In this document: in pieces, positions 35,610 to 44,670 of the stretch | Position numbering within the stretch: the first letter of the stretch is position 1 | Layout: each line of letters opens with the position of its first letter | Assembly (NCBI GenBank): GCA_965658745.1 | Contig: CBFHTK010000008.1 | Span: 62,001 to 126,000 of the forward strand | DNA from: JAHDFB01 sp965658745 | GTDB lineage: Bacteria > Bacteroidota > Bacteroidia > Chitinophagales > Saprospiraceae | Reading direction: 5' to 3' | DNA length: 64,000 bases | Made by a program: the position numbers and the translations under genes | Notes under the pieces: model-generated | What the model was told of the DNA's origin: nothing | The model's input: only the letters and a program-made list of their open reading frames with translations | Database searches by the model: none

Positions 35610-35810
35610 ATGTTTTACAAAAGCTTAGTTTTCGGATTATTCAGTACAATTTTTGCTTGTATGAGTGGTTCCGAAACAACAACAGAAGAAACTAAAATGC
35701 AAACCGAGTTAAATGAAATTAACGAGGAAATAGAAGATTCAAGCAATTCTATAAAAAACGAAATGCTAGAACTTAGAAACGAGATCGATGAACAACTTGG
35801 TTGCAATTGA
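35610..35810 (+). CDS. Lipoprotein with coiled coil, N-terminal part (probably frameshifted)
   Basis: A 66-codon frame with a lipoprotein signal (VFGLFSTIFACMSG; lipid-modified Cys about residue 17) leading into a Glu-rich coiled coil (ELNEINEEIEDSSNSI, EMLELRNEIDEQL). It runs out of frame at a stop at 35810, while the heptad pattern continues in the +1 frame from about 35797 (VAIDAKIQESSDEM). The natural product is probably one lipoprotein of about 181 residues reaching 36156. The break may be a real mutation, programmed +1 shift or sequence error. Confidence 0.55.
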   Translation: MFYKSLVFGLFSTIFACMSGSETTTEETKMQTELNEINEEIEDSSNSIKNEMLELRNEIDEQLGCN

Positions 35811-36156
35811 CGCGAAAATTCAAGAATCGTCTGATGAAATGCAAGAAGAGCTAAAAAAAGACAGAGCTCAATTGGTGAATTGGAAAAACAAAATTGTTTC
35901 TGACATCGAAGATATTGAAACAAAAATCAGCGATGACTTTGACGAAGCCAAAACTACAGCAAAGGATGGTATTAAGGAGATGAGTGAAGACGTTCGAGAA
36001 GTGCAAGAAGAAATGAGTGAAGATGTACGTGAAGTTCGGACAGAATTGTGCGATGATGCTAAGGCACTTAATAAGGATCTAAAAGCTGGATGGTCAGATT
36101 TCAAGAACGATGTACAAAAGTTTATGTATGATCTGAATAAAAAATTAAAATCCTAA
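35788..36156 (+). CDS. Coiled-coil continuation of the lipoprotein (C-terminal part)
   Basis: A 122-codon frame overlapping the lipoprotein frame by 23 bp. It has no signal peptide of its own and is coiled coil throughout. It contains two adjacent 11-residue repeats (EMSEDVREVQE, EMSEDVREVRT), matching a right-handed or hendecad coil, then a C-terminal amphipathic segment AGWSDFKNDVQKFMYDLNKKL. Alone it would be a cytosolic fragment; joined to the upstream frame by a +1 shift it forms a membrane-anchored coiled-coil protein reminiscent of LEA-like or Lpp-like spacers. Function unknown. Confidence 0.55.
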   Translation: MNNLVAIDAKIQESSDEMQEELKKDRAQLVNWKNKIVSDIEDIETKISDDFDEAKTTAKDGIKEMSEDVREVQEEMSEDVREVRTELCDDAKALNKDLKAGWSDFKNDVQKFMYDLNKKLKS

Positions 36157-36183
36157 ATAAAGAGTAATCCCCATAACGTATGA

Positions 36184-36213
36184 AGGAGTGACACAATCGT
36201 GTCGCTCCTTTTT
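36184..36213 (+). terminator. Terminator after the coiled-coil lipoprotein
   Basis: AGGAGTGACAC pairs with GTGTCGCTCCT (one G-U) around AATC and is followed by TTTTG. It lies about 27 bp after the stop codon. Confidence 0.88.
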
Positions 36214-36253
36214 GTTTGGGTCTCATCGAATTAAAAAAAATAAGTGCAACAAA

Positions 36254-36289
36254 TTGATAATCAATTTATTGCGACTAGTGTGCCACACG
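36254..36289 (+). repeat. Dispersed intergenic repeat, copy G
   Basis: Perfect module 1 TTGATAATCAA (36254-36264), then TTTATTGCGACT, then module 2 AGTGTGCCACACG (36277-36289), whose core GTGTGCCACAC is near-palindromic. It lies between convergent genes. Confidence 0.75.
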
Positions 36290-36445
36290 TTGATGAGATA
36301 TACGCAGATATCTACAACTTCTAACAAGCTGAAGAAAACTCACATAAAAATCTTATAAAATAGTCTGTAATAGTCTTTGCTTAGCTATGAGTAACTCAAC
36401 AAAAATCAAAAATTTTAAAGGTTTAATCTTGTGACTTCTAGCAAT

Positions 36446-37681
36446 CTACATTTTGACAAACTTCCCTGTATGTAAAGTACCTTCAATACTAACTACATAG
36501 TGATAAACTCCGGTATTGAAAGCAGAAATATCTATCCGTTGATTTGGTTCTATTCGGGCTTTTTGCACAAGCAGTCCTTGCGAATTATAAATCTGAAATT
36601 CCGAATTTAAAGAAATTCCGTCAATATTGATAAAGCTGTTTGCAGGCGAAGGAAAAACTCGAACCACAGATTCTGATTCTAATTTAGTTTCACTAATAAC
36701 TCCACAAATTATCTCAGCAAAAGCGGCATCTGTCTCAGCAAGAAATTGATTACGAGTATTCTCATATGAAGGATCAAAGTAAATATCTGTATGTCCTCCA
36801 CCTTCGACAGAAAACAACGATCCGCCCAAGTTCTGATTCTGCTGGCGTAGTCCAACACTTCCACTACCATATAAGGGCACTATGTCTATTCCAAATACCT
36901 TTGCAAAACCTTTTTCATATGGTACTACATCATCGGCAGTTCCATGCAAACTGTAAATCAATGGGTCAGAAGCTGTAATCCAACTTGTGTCATAAACGGC
37001 TCCAGATAAACTTAGTATTCCACGAACTTCTGTGTCATAAATGAAATGAGCTGGATCCCCAGTATTTCCTTCGTACCCACCATTATTTTCAATTATTTCA
37101 GTCAAAAAAGGTAAATCAACATCCTCCTCATCTACTAAGCCAGCTACACAAGCTGTTATAGCACCAGCTGAATAACCACCAATAAATATCATCTCAGGAT
37201 CAACATTGTAAGTATTCCCATCTTCGATAGCATTGTGCTTAAACCAACGAATAGCTCCTTTCATGTCATGAGATGCTTTAATAGCGATATCCATTGCCTT
37301 GATGGAATCGGGAATTCCGTTTAATATACTAAGCAGTCTATAATCAACAGTAGCTGCAACATAACCGCGTTCAGCCAATCGTATACAATAGTCTTCCATA
37401 TCCTGGCGATTACCTCCTATAAACGAACCTCCATGTGCAAGTACAACTAATGGCCTAGCATCTACAAGATCAGATTCTGGATAATAAACGTCCATAAACA
37501 GGTCTACACTATCCCCAGCTGGATTGATATTCCTTCCGTACTTTATCTCATCCTGACCATAATTAGTAATCACTGGATCAATATATCTATCTCCGTCGCA
37601 ACCATAGTCAAATTGTGCCTGCAGATTTAAAGCAGCTAGCATCATCGCTATAGACAAAATAAAATGGATTCTTATTTTCAT
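36446..37681 (-). CDS. Secreted alpha/beta-hydrolase (esterase) with T9SS sorting domain
   Basis: A 411-residue protein. Signal peptide about 1-22 (ALNLQAQ). Alpha/beta-hydrolase domain about 30-320 with oxyanion motif HGGSFIGG, nucleophile Ser in GGYSAGA, acid HGTADDVVPYE and catalytic His in GGGHTD. C-terminal sorting domain about 335-411 (VFPSPANSFI through FNTGVYHYVV to GKFVKM) for T9SS export. It most resembles carboxylesterase/lipase-like enzymes (BD-FAE type); substrate unknown. It stands alone and follows the DUF5723-like protein by 41 bp. Confidence 0.9.
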   Translation of the reverse strand: MKIRIHFILSIAMMLAALNLQAQFDYGCDGDRYIDPVITNYGQDEIKYGRNINPAGDSVDLFMDVYYPESDLVDARPLVVLAHGGSFIGGNRQDMEDYCIRLAERGYVAATVDYRLLSILNGIPDSIKAMDIAIKASHDMKGAIRWFKHNAIEDGNTYNVDPEMIFIGGYSAGAITACVAGLVDEEDVDLPFLTEIIENNGGYEGNTGDPAHFIYDTEVRGILSLSGAVYDTSWITASDPLIYSLHGTADDVVPYEKGFAKVFGIDIVPLYGSGSVGLRQQNQNLGGSLFSVEGGGHTDIYFDPSYENTRNQFLAETDAAFAEIICGVISETKLESESVVRVFPSPANSFINIDGISLNSEFQIYNSQGLLVQKARIEPNQRIDISAFNTGVYHYVVSIEGTLHTGKFVKM

Positions 37682-37722
37682 TGTTTCTCGATTTAATCTT
37701 TCAATGGATTTAAGGTAATCAG

Positions 37723-39024
37723 TTAATATAACGCAGCAGTATCACTAATTGTTTTTGGTTTCTTTGCTCTACCAACATTGATATTGGCTCCGACTCTAAA
37801 ATTCATTTTAATCCTATTCCAAGGCAGGAAAATCCCAACCACATTATCACTCAATGCATGTAATTGAACAGGGCCCAAATTCATGACTGAACTCAATCCT
37901 AAATTTGAGTAAGTATTATTTTTGTAAGCATATGAAACACCAACATCCCAGAAATTCCATACTCTCTTACGCACATTTAGGCCAATAGCTGGTAGGAATC
38001 TATTCTGTTTCCATTCTCCATATAAAACAGCACCAAGATGAACCGTATTGAGATGATACTCACCTCCAATCACAATTTTTATCGGTGTAAACGTTGTATA
38101 GTTTTCAAAGCTAATACCTACATCGAAAACCTGTTGGAGAGTGTCCAACAAGACTTCTAAGGTATCTACCGTAGCATCATCGAAGGTGAAACCTTCAAAT
38201 GTGTATTTACCCTCACTTCTATAATTGATAGGGTTTGATCTCCATCTAATTAGACCTACGTCAAGTAGACTTGCAGAAATATCAAAACGATCTGCAATAT
38301 ACTGAAACCCAAAATCTGCTGACACACCGATATTATCTTGAAATGGATTCGAAAAAGGAAGAGCTTCTCTTAGTGAAAACTCTAAGCTGTTATAAGAAGT
38401 GTTCACTAGGTAGTCATTTTCTACCGTAATTTCGTAAAACTCCTCTCCAGTCGTCAGATTGAATTCAGTCTCAGGTGTACTTATATCAAGCGCTCCTGAA
38501 ATAAATTTCAGATTAGCTCCAAATCGATAATAATCATCGATCAAGTATGAAGCTCCTATATAAGCTTCACTTGTCTGTCGAAAATAAAGCGACGGACCAA
38601 ATTCAATTGTTTTGCCAATTTCATCAGCATTTCCAGAAACAAAGAGTTTTGCAAGGTCTGGGCTGAAATTGAAATATCCATTTGAATGCATCTGATACCC
38701 AGCTCTTATGTACCATCCATCTTTTACAAAACCCAAGTCAAATACATTGAAAGAAGCATCTGAGCTTAAATAATTTCGAGTTATTCCGCCTGCAAGGTCT
38801 CTTAAGTAATTGACCGTCCCAGTTGAGCTAAGAATCCTCGGGCCTCTTGCATCCAAGTGAAAGTAAGTACTTCCAAAACCAATATTGAAGGTTCCTTGGG
38901 GAGCATACGCCGGCTGCAATTGGCCAGACTGAATCACATCAGGATGAAAAAACAAACTTAGTTCTTCTTGCGCTTTAAGAAAATGAGCGACGAAGAAAAG
39001 GCAAATTAACCATATGTATCTCAT
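37723..39024 (-). CDS. Outer-membrane beta-barrel-like protein (DUF5723-like)
   Basis: A 433-residue protein with a signal peptide (FFVAHFLKAQ) and alternating amphipathic beta strands throughout (for example GWYIRAGYQMHSNGYF and VGVSYAYKNNTYSN), typical of a Bacteroidota outer-membrane barrel. The overall layout fits the DUF5723 group. It is encoded downstream of a large lipoprotein with a 90-bp gap in the same direction, so the two may form an outer-membrane pair. The C-terminal 20 residues are basic and non-barrel-like. Confidence 0.72.
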   Translation of the reverse strand: MRYIWLICLFFVAHFLKAQEELSLFFHPDVIQSGQLQPAYAPQGTFNIGFGSTYFHLDARGPRILSSTGTVNYLRDLAGGITRNYLSSDASFNVFDLGFVKDGWYIRAGYQMHSNGYFNFSPDLAKLFVSGNADEIGKTIEFGPSLYFRQTSEAYIGASYLIDDYYRFGANLKFISGALDISTPETEFNLTTGEEFYEITVENDYLVNTSYNSLEFSLREALPFSNPFQDNIGVSADFGFQYIADRFDISASLLDVGLIRWRSNPINYRSEGKYTFEGFTFDDATVDTLEVLLDTLQQVFDVGISFENYTTFTPIKIVIGGEYHLNTVHLGAVLYGEWKQNRFLPAIGLNVRKRVWNFWDVGVSYAYKNNTYSNLGLSSVMNLGPVQLHALSDNVVGIFLPWNRIKMNFRVGANINVGRAKKPKTISDTAALY

Positions 39025-39114
39025 GCAAAACTCTATTAATTGGGCAGTTTCATTAATGCCATCAATCTAATGACGTATATTGTATCAAATGTCCTATTTG
39101 TTTACTCGTGAGGA

Positions 39115-40647
39115 TTACTCTAAACTAAACTTAGCTCCCATTTTTATGCGAAGACCAAAGTCCTTATATATCCACACATACTCACCATCATCATTTGTAG
39201 ACTGAAAAGTAGGCTGAACCAGAAGCCTCGTTGTCTCTTTCAGATTAGCTAACTTACTTGCTGAAAAGTCAATAAAATAAGTTTGCTTGTCCACGTCGGT
39301 TAACGTCTCGGTTCCGTCATAAGTTCCACCTGCTAAAAATATGGGACCTTCATCAAAAATGCTATCAATTACTTCGTCCTGATCATTCATCAGATACAAT
39401 TGAGTTGTAACATCAATTGGAAAGTTGTTTTCTACAATAAGCTTTAACTCCGCTGTATCAATGAAACTAACTTCATCATCGGGTAGATTTATATCCAATG
39501 TATCAGAAACCTTTAATTGGTTCACTGAAAGATGGAGTGGCACTTCAACATTTAATTGCACAGCATAGTAAGAATCACTAGTCATATACCCCAAAAAGTC
39601 TGGGTCATCACTTGGATTTGCTATAGCATCAATATTGTAATTAAACTTAGCGATTCTATCTTGAAATATTTCCCGAACGTTACTATTATCCTTTGTGAAT
39701 TCAAAGTAAGTTAGCTTCACTTCACCCATCTCCTCAAAACTTGGATAATTAAATACGATCCCAGTCTCTATAACTTGGGCTTCAATATCAAACTTTTCTC
39801 CTCCTATCGTTTCCAGAGTCATTTCCTTAAAATCAGTACCTACCGCAAATCCAAAAGAATTTTCAACAGATAAAGAAACTTTTGGATCAACGAAATCCAT
39901 TGTTCCTGATAGCCATCGTTTGTACAAATTGATGGGAATGAAACTTCCACTCACTGGACGAGAAGTCCTAGGAAAATATCCTTGCAGATAACTAAATTGT
40001 AGCAAATTGAAATTCACAGCAACTTCATCAATTTCTACGCGAGTTCCATCCGCCCTACGAGCATCATAGTGAAAGGTTATCAGGTTATCATTTCCTACCA
40101 AAGACCATCCTTCAAGGTCTACAGGTGGACTAACTATTTCAACTTCAGCACCTGTTGGGGAACCAGGAAAAGAAGCGAATTGTCTTAGTCGCACCCCATC
40201 TAGTTGTATTTCCTCTATCCAAACTTCTACTTCTATCGGCTCCGTGGATGATGAAATAAAACGAAAATTCAACTGATCTTGAAGAAATACAGCAGAATCA
40301 ATTTTATTCAAAGTTGCACCTTGTGAGAGATCTAACTGAAAAAAAGTATCACTCATAGGGATATAACCAATTCCAAAAATCGGAGGAAAGACTACTGATG
40401 CAGGATCGCGGAGTACCTCCCCAGAATAATTCACAATCACTCTGCCCTCATCGTCGAATCGAACTTGAGAATTACTAGTTGGATCTGACGAAGTGAAAAT
40501 ATCTTCCATAGTGATTTCATCATTGATCAATGGTATCGCCCATAAAGCATCTTTTGTCTCGTCCAAAAATTCTTCCTGAGTTGGTAGGTTACAAGCAACA
40601 GCAAAAAACAGACATACAACAAGAGCTAAAAAATGTATTTTTATCAT
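39115..40647 (-). CDS. Large beta-rich lipoprotein of unknown function
   Basis: A 510-residue protein with a lipoprotein signal (LALVVCLFFAVAC; Cys about residue 19). The mature part is beta-rich and acidic, with no catalytic motif and no recognised family. Features: WAIPLINDEITMEDIF near the N-terminus, several FxLDLS-like strands, and GMxFSLE-type C-terminal strand KMGAKFSLE. It lies directly upstream of the DUF5723-like barrel gene on the same strand; I infer a surface lipoprotein working with that barrel. It diverges from the epimerase gene 23 bp away. Confidence 0.72.
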   Translation of the reverse strand: MIKIHFLALVVCLFFAVACNLPTQEEFLDETKDALWAIPLINDEITMEDIFTSSDPTSNSQVRFDDEGRVIVNYSGEVLRDPASVVFPPIFGIGYIPMSDTFFQLDLSQGATLNKIDSAVFLQDQLNFRFISSSTEPIEVEVWIEEIQLDGVRLRQFASFPGSPTGAEVEIVSPPVDLEGWSLVGNDNLITFHYDARRADGTRVEIDEVAVNFNLLQFSYLQGYFPRTSRPVSGSFIPINLYKRWLSGTMDFVDPKVSLSVENSFGFAVGTDFKEMTLETIGGEKFDIEAQVIETGIVFNYPSFEEMGEVKLTYFEFTKDNSNVREIFQDRIAKFNYNIDAIANPSDDPDFLGYMTSDSYYAVQLNVEVPLHLSVNQLKVSDTLDINLPDDEVSFIDTAELKLIVENNFPIDVTTQLYLMNDQDEVIDSIFDEGPIFLAGGTYDGTETLTDVDKQTYFIDFSASKLANLKETTRLLVQPTFQSTNDDGEYVWIYKDFGLRIKMGAKFSLE

Positions 40648-40670
40648 TTTACTAAATATATCAGGAAGGT

Positions 40671-41663
40671 TTGCAGATACACTGTCATCAAAATAGATTA
40701 ATCCTTAAAACCAAATTTACAATTTCTCACGGTGCATACAACCATAGAGATCAACTACTTATTGAACTCGCTGATAAAAACAACACAGGTTTCGGTGAAA
40801 CAGTCGCCATTGATTACTACGGACAGAATATTGATGAGATGCTTGCACTTGCTCACAAGGCTGCTCCACAGATCACAAGAATAGCTTCTGACATCTCACC
40901 AAAGGCATTTTACACAAAGCTTCTTGATTTATTTCCTTCCAATTCTTTTCTACGAAGTGCTTTCGAAACTGCATATCATGACCTTCATGATAACAAATAT
41001 GGTCCTGACTTAGAAGTAGTAGAGAATCCTCAAGTACCGTCATCGATTACAATCGGAATGAGTGATTCCGTGGAAAACGTCGAAGAGAAACTAGACCAGA
41101 GATGGCCAGTTTTCAAAATCAAAATCAATCAACAAGATTTCAGAGAGGATATTATTACCAGAATTGTAGATGCTGGAAGGTCTTTTGGTATAGATGCCAA
41201 TGGTGCGTTTAATGATATGGGTCAAGCCCAAAAAGCAATAAATTACCTACAAAACCAAGGTTGTTTATACATCGAACAATTACTTCGCAAAACGATGGTA
41301 AATGAAATTGATCGTTTAGATCGACCTCAAGAGAGCCTGTTTCTTTTAGACGAATCCATAACATCACTTAGTGATGCAAAAAAGTATGTCCAATCTTATG
41401 ATGGCTATGTTCTAAAACTGACAAAGTGCGGTGGTATTACACCTACTTTGGAAATCATAAACTATGCTCGAGAACATGGTAAAAAGCTTCTTGCTGGTTG
41501 CATGACCGAATCTAGTATCGGAATAAATCACATGTTACAACTAATATCCTACTTTGACTTCGCAGACTTAGACGGAGCATATCTTATTTCCAATGACAGA
41601 GAAATCATCGAGAGAAGCGAAAAGAACTTCCGTTTTCTGCAGGATGATGGATATTTTTCATAA
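40671..41663 (+). CDS. Enolase-superfamily dipeptide epimerase-like protein
   Basis: A 330-residue TIM-barrel enzyme. The catalytic lysine pair is FKIKIN (about 142-147), the metal ligands are IDANGAF (Asp), YIEQLL (Glu) and LDESI (Asp), and the second-side lysine lies in LKLTKCGG. This pattern is that of L-Ala-D/L-Glu and other dipeptide epimerases in the muconate-lactonising subgroup, which epimerise murein-derived dipeptides. o-Succinylbenzoate synthase shares the same motifs and cannot be fully excluded, but no menaquinone genes are nearby. Confidence 0.8.
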   Translation: MQIHCHQNRLILKTKFTISHGAYNHRDQLLIELADKNNTGFGETVAIDYYGQNIDEMLALAHKAAPQITRIASDISPKAFYTKLLDLFPSNSFLRSAFETAYHDLHDNKYGPDLEVVENPQVPSSITIGMSDSVENVEEKLDQRWPVFKIKINQQDFREDIITRIVDAGRSFGIDANGAFNDMGQAQKAINYLQNQGCLYIEQLLRKTMVNEIDRLDRPQESLFLLDESITSLSDAKKYVQSYDGYVLKLTKCGGITPTLEIINYAREHGKKLLAGCMTESSIGINHMLQLISYFDFADLDGAYLISNDREIIERSEKNFRFLQDDGYFS

Positions 41664-41757
41664 CAATGATCATTTTAGGAATCTATCAATTAGAAAAGCT
41701 CTGAACTATCCAATAACAAAAAGATAGAAGAACATCTAGCTAGATACAATTCCTAAT

Positions 41758-42294
41758 CTATACCTCGTTTTCTGTCATTTGAAATTGCGTGTTAAACCCA
41801 ATTGGAGGTGGAGCAGGCTGATCATCATCATAGTCTTCCCAATTAGTCAACTCATTTAGTAATTCTTCAACATGTCGGACAATGTAGCCCTCTTTGATTT
41901 CATCAGGTCGCAGAATCTCTAAAGTCTTAGGTTGTTGCGGCTCTCCATAACCTTCTAGAAAAGGCTGGACGATCAACACAACCAATTTACCGTTAAATAA
42001 TTGCTGATAAACTAACAACCCATTATTACGAACTACTGTACGATACTCTTCCCCTTGAAGCTTCTCACGAATCCCACTTTTTGTGCGACCAAGATTAAAC
42101 ATAATAACTTCAAGGTTATCAACATCATCCTTAATATCTATCTCAGCCTCGAGGTCAGTATTGTCAATGATACCTTGCAAAGTATCTATTACTAACTTCT
42201 TCTTGCCAGCTTTCCATTGATCTCTATAATCATGCGTATTTTGCTTAATTTTCAAATACTTAGCAACTTTTGATTTCAGTGCTGTATAATTCAT
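41758..42294 (-). CDS. Conserved protein of unknown function (178 aa)
   Basis: A soluble protein without signal peptide or recognised domain. It has a charged helical N-terminus (LKSKVAKYLKIKQN), a central alpha/beta part (LEVIMFNLGRTKSGIREKL; LFNGKLVVLIVQPFLEGYG) and an acidic, proline-rich tail (EDYDDDQPAPPPIGF). It lies 22 bp downstream of the phosphohexomutase gene on the same strand and is probably co-transcribed. Confidence 0.7.
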   Translation of the reverse strand: MNYTALKSKVAKYLKIKQNTHDYRDQWKAGKKKLVIDTLQGIIDNTDLEAEIDIKDDVDNLEVIMFNLGRTKSGIREKLQGEEYRTVVRNNGLLVYQQLFNGKLVVLIVQPFLEGYGEPQQPKTLEILRPDEIKEGYIVRHVEELLNELTNWEDYDDDQPAPPPIGFNTQFQMTENEV

Positions 42295-42316
42295 GTATTA
42301 TCTCTTTTAATTATTC

Positions 42317-43720
42317 TTATTGTTGGAAGAACGCGTGGGTTGTATCTAAAATTTCTCGAACCCTAGTTGAATTTGCCGCCTGAGCATAAACACGCAGTAC
42401 CGGTTCTGTTCCCGAAGGTCTTATCATAACCCATTCTCCTTCAGTTTCGAAGAAAAACTTATATCCATCGATGTCATCTGTGTCCTTGACTACGAGATCG
42501 CCGATGTTGTCAATACCACCTTTCTGACATCTGGCGATAACAGCCTGTTTCTTCTCTTCGTCTAAATGTAAATCATCTCTATCAAAGTCAAAAGATCCTA
42601 CCCTTTCATGGATCATACTAACCAATTCATGCAATTTTTTACCTGATTTGGCCATAAACTCCATGATTGTAAGACCTATCCATATTCCATCCCGTTCTGG
42701 AATAAAACCCTTAACGGCAAGTCCACCTGATTCTTCTCCCCCAACAAGAACATCCTGTTCAAGCATAAGTTCAGCAATATATTTGAATCCAATCTTTGTG
42801 ACTGTCGTTTTCAATCCTAATTGATCAGCCAATTTTTTCATCTTCTCAGTCACAGAGAAAGTTACAATGACATCACCTGTCATGTTCTTTTCAACTGCTA
42901 GATAGTAAAGCAATAAAAGTAATATATGATGTGAATCTACAAATTTTCCATGCTCGTCAAACAATCCAATTCGATCTGCATCACCATCAGTCGCTAAACC
43001 AACATAAGGGACGTCTGAATCTTGAATAAATCTGGATAATTCAGTCAGATTTCTCCCAATCGGCTCTGGAGCTTGACCATGAAAACCTGGATTTTCATCG
43101 CAATGCAATAACTTCGCTTTGGGCAAAATTCTATGTAATACACGCTGCCCTGCACCATACATAGCGTCATAAGCCAGATTAATACCAGAACTTGCAATGC
43201 CTTTTATATCAAATGAGTCCATGACTTTTTGATAATAGATCTCTTCTAAATCTATTTCATGTATCAACGAAGTATTTGCAGTAATTTCTCCAGCTGCAAA
43301 TCTAGAATGCACAGGAATCAAAGCTTCTACAGCTGCAATATCTGCCGGTACACTTGGTCCCCCAAACTTAGACTTAAGTTTAAACCCATTGTAAGAAGGG
43401 GGATTGTGACTGGCTGTTATTACAACACCAAGGTCAGCTTTTGCATTAACCACACCATATGAAACCATAGGAGTTGAGACATAGTCACTCGCTCTATATA
43501 CCTCAATCCCGTAAGCTGAAAAAACTTCTGCAGTTGCCTTAGAAAACATAGGACCACCAAAACGACAATCGTGTCCCACTACAACCTTATTCATATTGTT
43601 ATTTTTCATCCACTGGGCCGTACCCTCAGCCACTCTCATAACATTGGTCAATGTGTATGTATCTGCAATTATGGCTCGCCATCCGTCTGTACCGAATTTT
43701 ATTTCTGCTGGCTTATTCAT
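42317..43720 (-). CDS. Phosphoglucomutase/phosphomannomutase family protein
   Basis: A 467-residue alpha-D-phosphohexomutase that interconverts hexose 1- and 6-phosphates through a phosphoserine. All four signature loops are present: ITASHNPPSYNGFK (phosphoserine loop, about 101-114), DGDADRIG (Mg2+ loop, about 244-251), GGEESGG (sugar loop, about 329-335) and RPSGTEPVLR (phosphate loop, about 436-445). The specific sugar (glucose, mannose or glucosamine) cannot be fixed from these loops; the length suits PGM/PMM rather than GlmM-only forms. Confidence 0.92.
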   Translation of the reverse strand: MNKPAEIKFGTDGWRAIIADTYTLTNVMRVAEGTAQWMKNNNMNKVVVGHDCRFGGPMFSKATAEVFSAYGIEVYRASDYVSTPMVSYGVVNAKADLGVVITASHNPPSYNGFKLKSKFGGPSVPADIAAVEALIPVHSRFAAGEITANTSLIHEIDLEEIYYQKVMDSFDIKGIASSGINLAYDAMYGAGQRVLHRILPKAKLLHCDENPGFHGQAPEPIGRNLTELSRFIQDSDVPYVGLATDGDADRIGLFDEHGKFVDSHHILLLLLYYLAVEKNMTGDVIVTFSVTEKMKKLADQLGLKTTVTKIGFKYIAELMLEQDVLVGGEESGGLAVKGFIPERDGIWIGLTIMEFMAKSGKKLHELVSMIHERVGSFDFDRDDLHLDEEKKQAVIARCQKGGIDNIGDLVVKDTDDIDGYKFFFETEGEWVMIRPSGTEPVLRVYAQAANSTRVREILDTTHAFFQQ

Positions 43721-43865
43721 ATATATAATTTTAGAAATTATCTTGTTATCTCAGACGTGAAGATAATAAAAATTGCCCCCCTTCGATCTAGTGAATAAAT
43801 AAATCAATCAAAGAAGATACATATTACAAAAAATCTTAATATATTTCCGCTTCAAATTGAATTAA

Positions 43866-44555
43866 GTGATCGGAATTAGAAAAAATACGGGGGAAAGACA
43901 ATACCAAGATTCATACTATCACAAAGGTAAGAGACAATTGCTAGCTAAGCAATTGGAACAAAAAGGAATTCACAGTCAGAGGGTTCTTGAAGCGATCAAG
44001 ATGATTCCGCGACACTATTTCCTTGACTCTGCATTTATGGAGCTCGCTTATGACAATCGTGCTTTTCCTATCGAAGCTGCTCAGACGATCTCTCATCCTT
44101 ACACCGTTGCTTTTCAAACTCAACTGTTAGAAATTCTTCCGGGAGATAAAATACTAGAAATTGGAACTGGTTCAGGTTATCAAGCGTGCGTCCTTTCATA
44201 TATGGGTGCAAAAGTTTACTCTATTGAAAGGCAACAAGTTCTTTTCGATAAAACATCTAAGCTTCTTCCAAAAATTGGCTTTCGCCAAATACGCACACTT
44301 TTTGGTGATGGCTATGAAGGTGCTCCTAGGTTTGCACCTTTTGACAAGATCATCGTTACTGCGGGAGCGACTGAAGTGCCCAAAAAGCTGCTTCGTCAGC
44401 TAGCAATCGGCGGTAAAATGGTTATTCCTATGGGATGTAATGAAGAACAAGAGATGATCGTCTACACAAGGATGTCGCAGTCAGAATTCTCTACCTCTAA
44501 TTTTGGAATGTTCAGTTTCGTTCCTTTCCTAAAAGGCGTCAACAAATCCAATTAG
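43866..44555 (+). CDS. pcm: Protein-L-isoaspartate O-methyltransferase
   Basis: A 229-residue SAM-dependent repair enzyme that methylates isoaspartyl residues in aged proteins. Key segments: MIPRHYFLDS and the FPIEAAQTISHPYTVA region (substrate loop; usually PxxxxQTISQP) and motif I ILEIGTGSGYQ (about 97-107). The start is GTG at 43866, with no closer ATG before the conserved part. Monocistronic; a perfect inverted repeat separates it from the convergent isc genes. Confidence 0.92.
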   Translation: MIGIRKNTGERQYQDSYYHKGKRQLLAKQLEQKGIHSQRVLEAIKMIPRHYFLDSAFMELAYDNRAFPIEAAQTISHPYTVAFQTQLLEILPGDKILEIGTGSGYQACVLSYMGAKVYSIERQQVLFDKTSKLLPKIGFRQIRTLFGDGYEGAPRFAPFDKIIVTAGATEVPKKLLRQLAIGGKMVIPMGCNEEQEMIVYTRMSQSEFSTSNFGMFSFVPFLKGVNKSN

Positions 44556-44610
44556 TATCATTTCAAGGTAATTCTTGAAGATTAGCTTGCATCGGAGAGA
44601 TGCAAAAAAA

Positions 44611-44661
44611 ATGCGTAAAAATGAGACGTAACTTCAAAGGAACGAATTCATTTTTACGCAT
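44611..44661. terminator. Bidirectional terminator, 14-bp perfect inverted repeat
   Basis: ATGCGTAAAAATGA (44611-44624) and its exact reverse complement TCATTTTTACGCAT (44648-44661) flank a 23-base loop between the convergent pcm and iscA-like genes. The stem contains A5/T5 tracts rather than a GC-rich core. Confidence 0.6.
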
Positions 44662-44670
44662 AAATATTAC

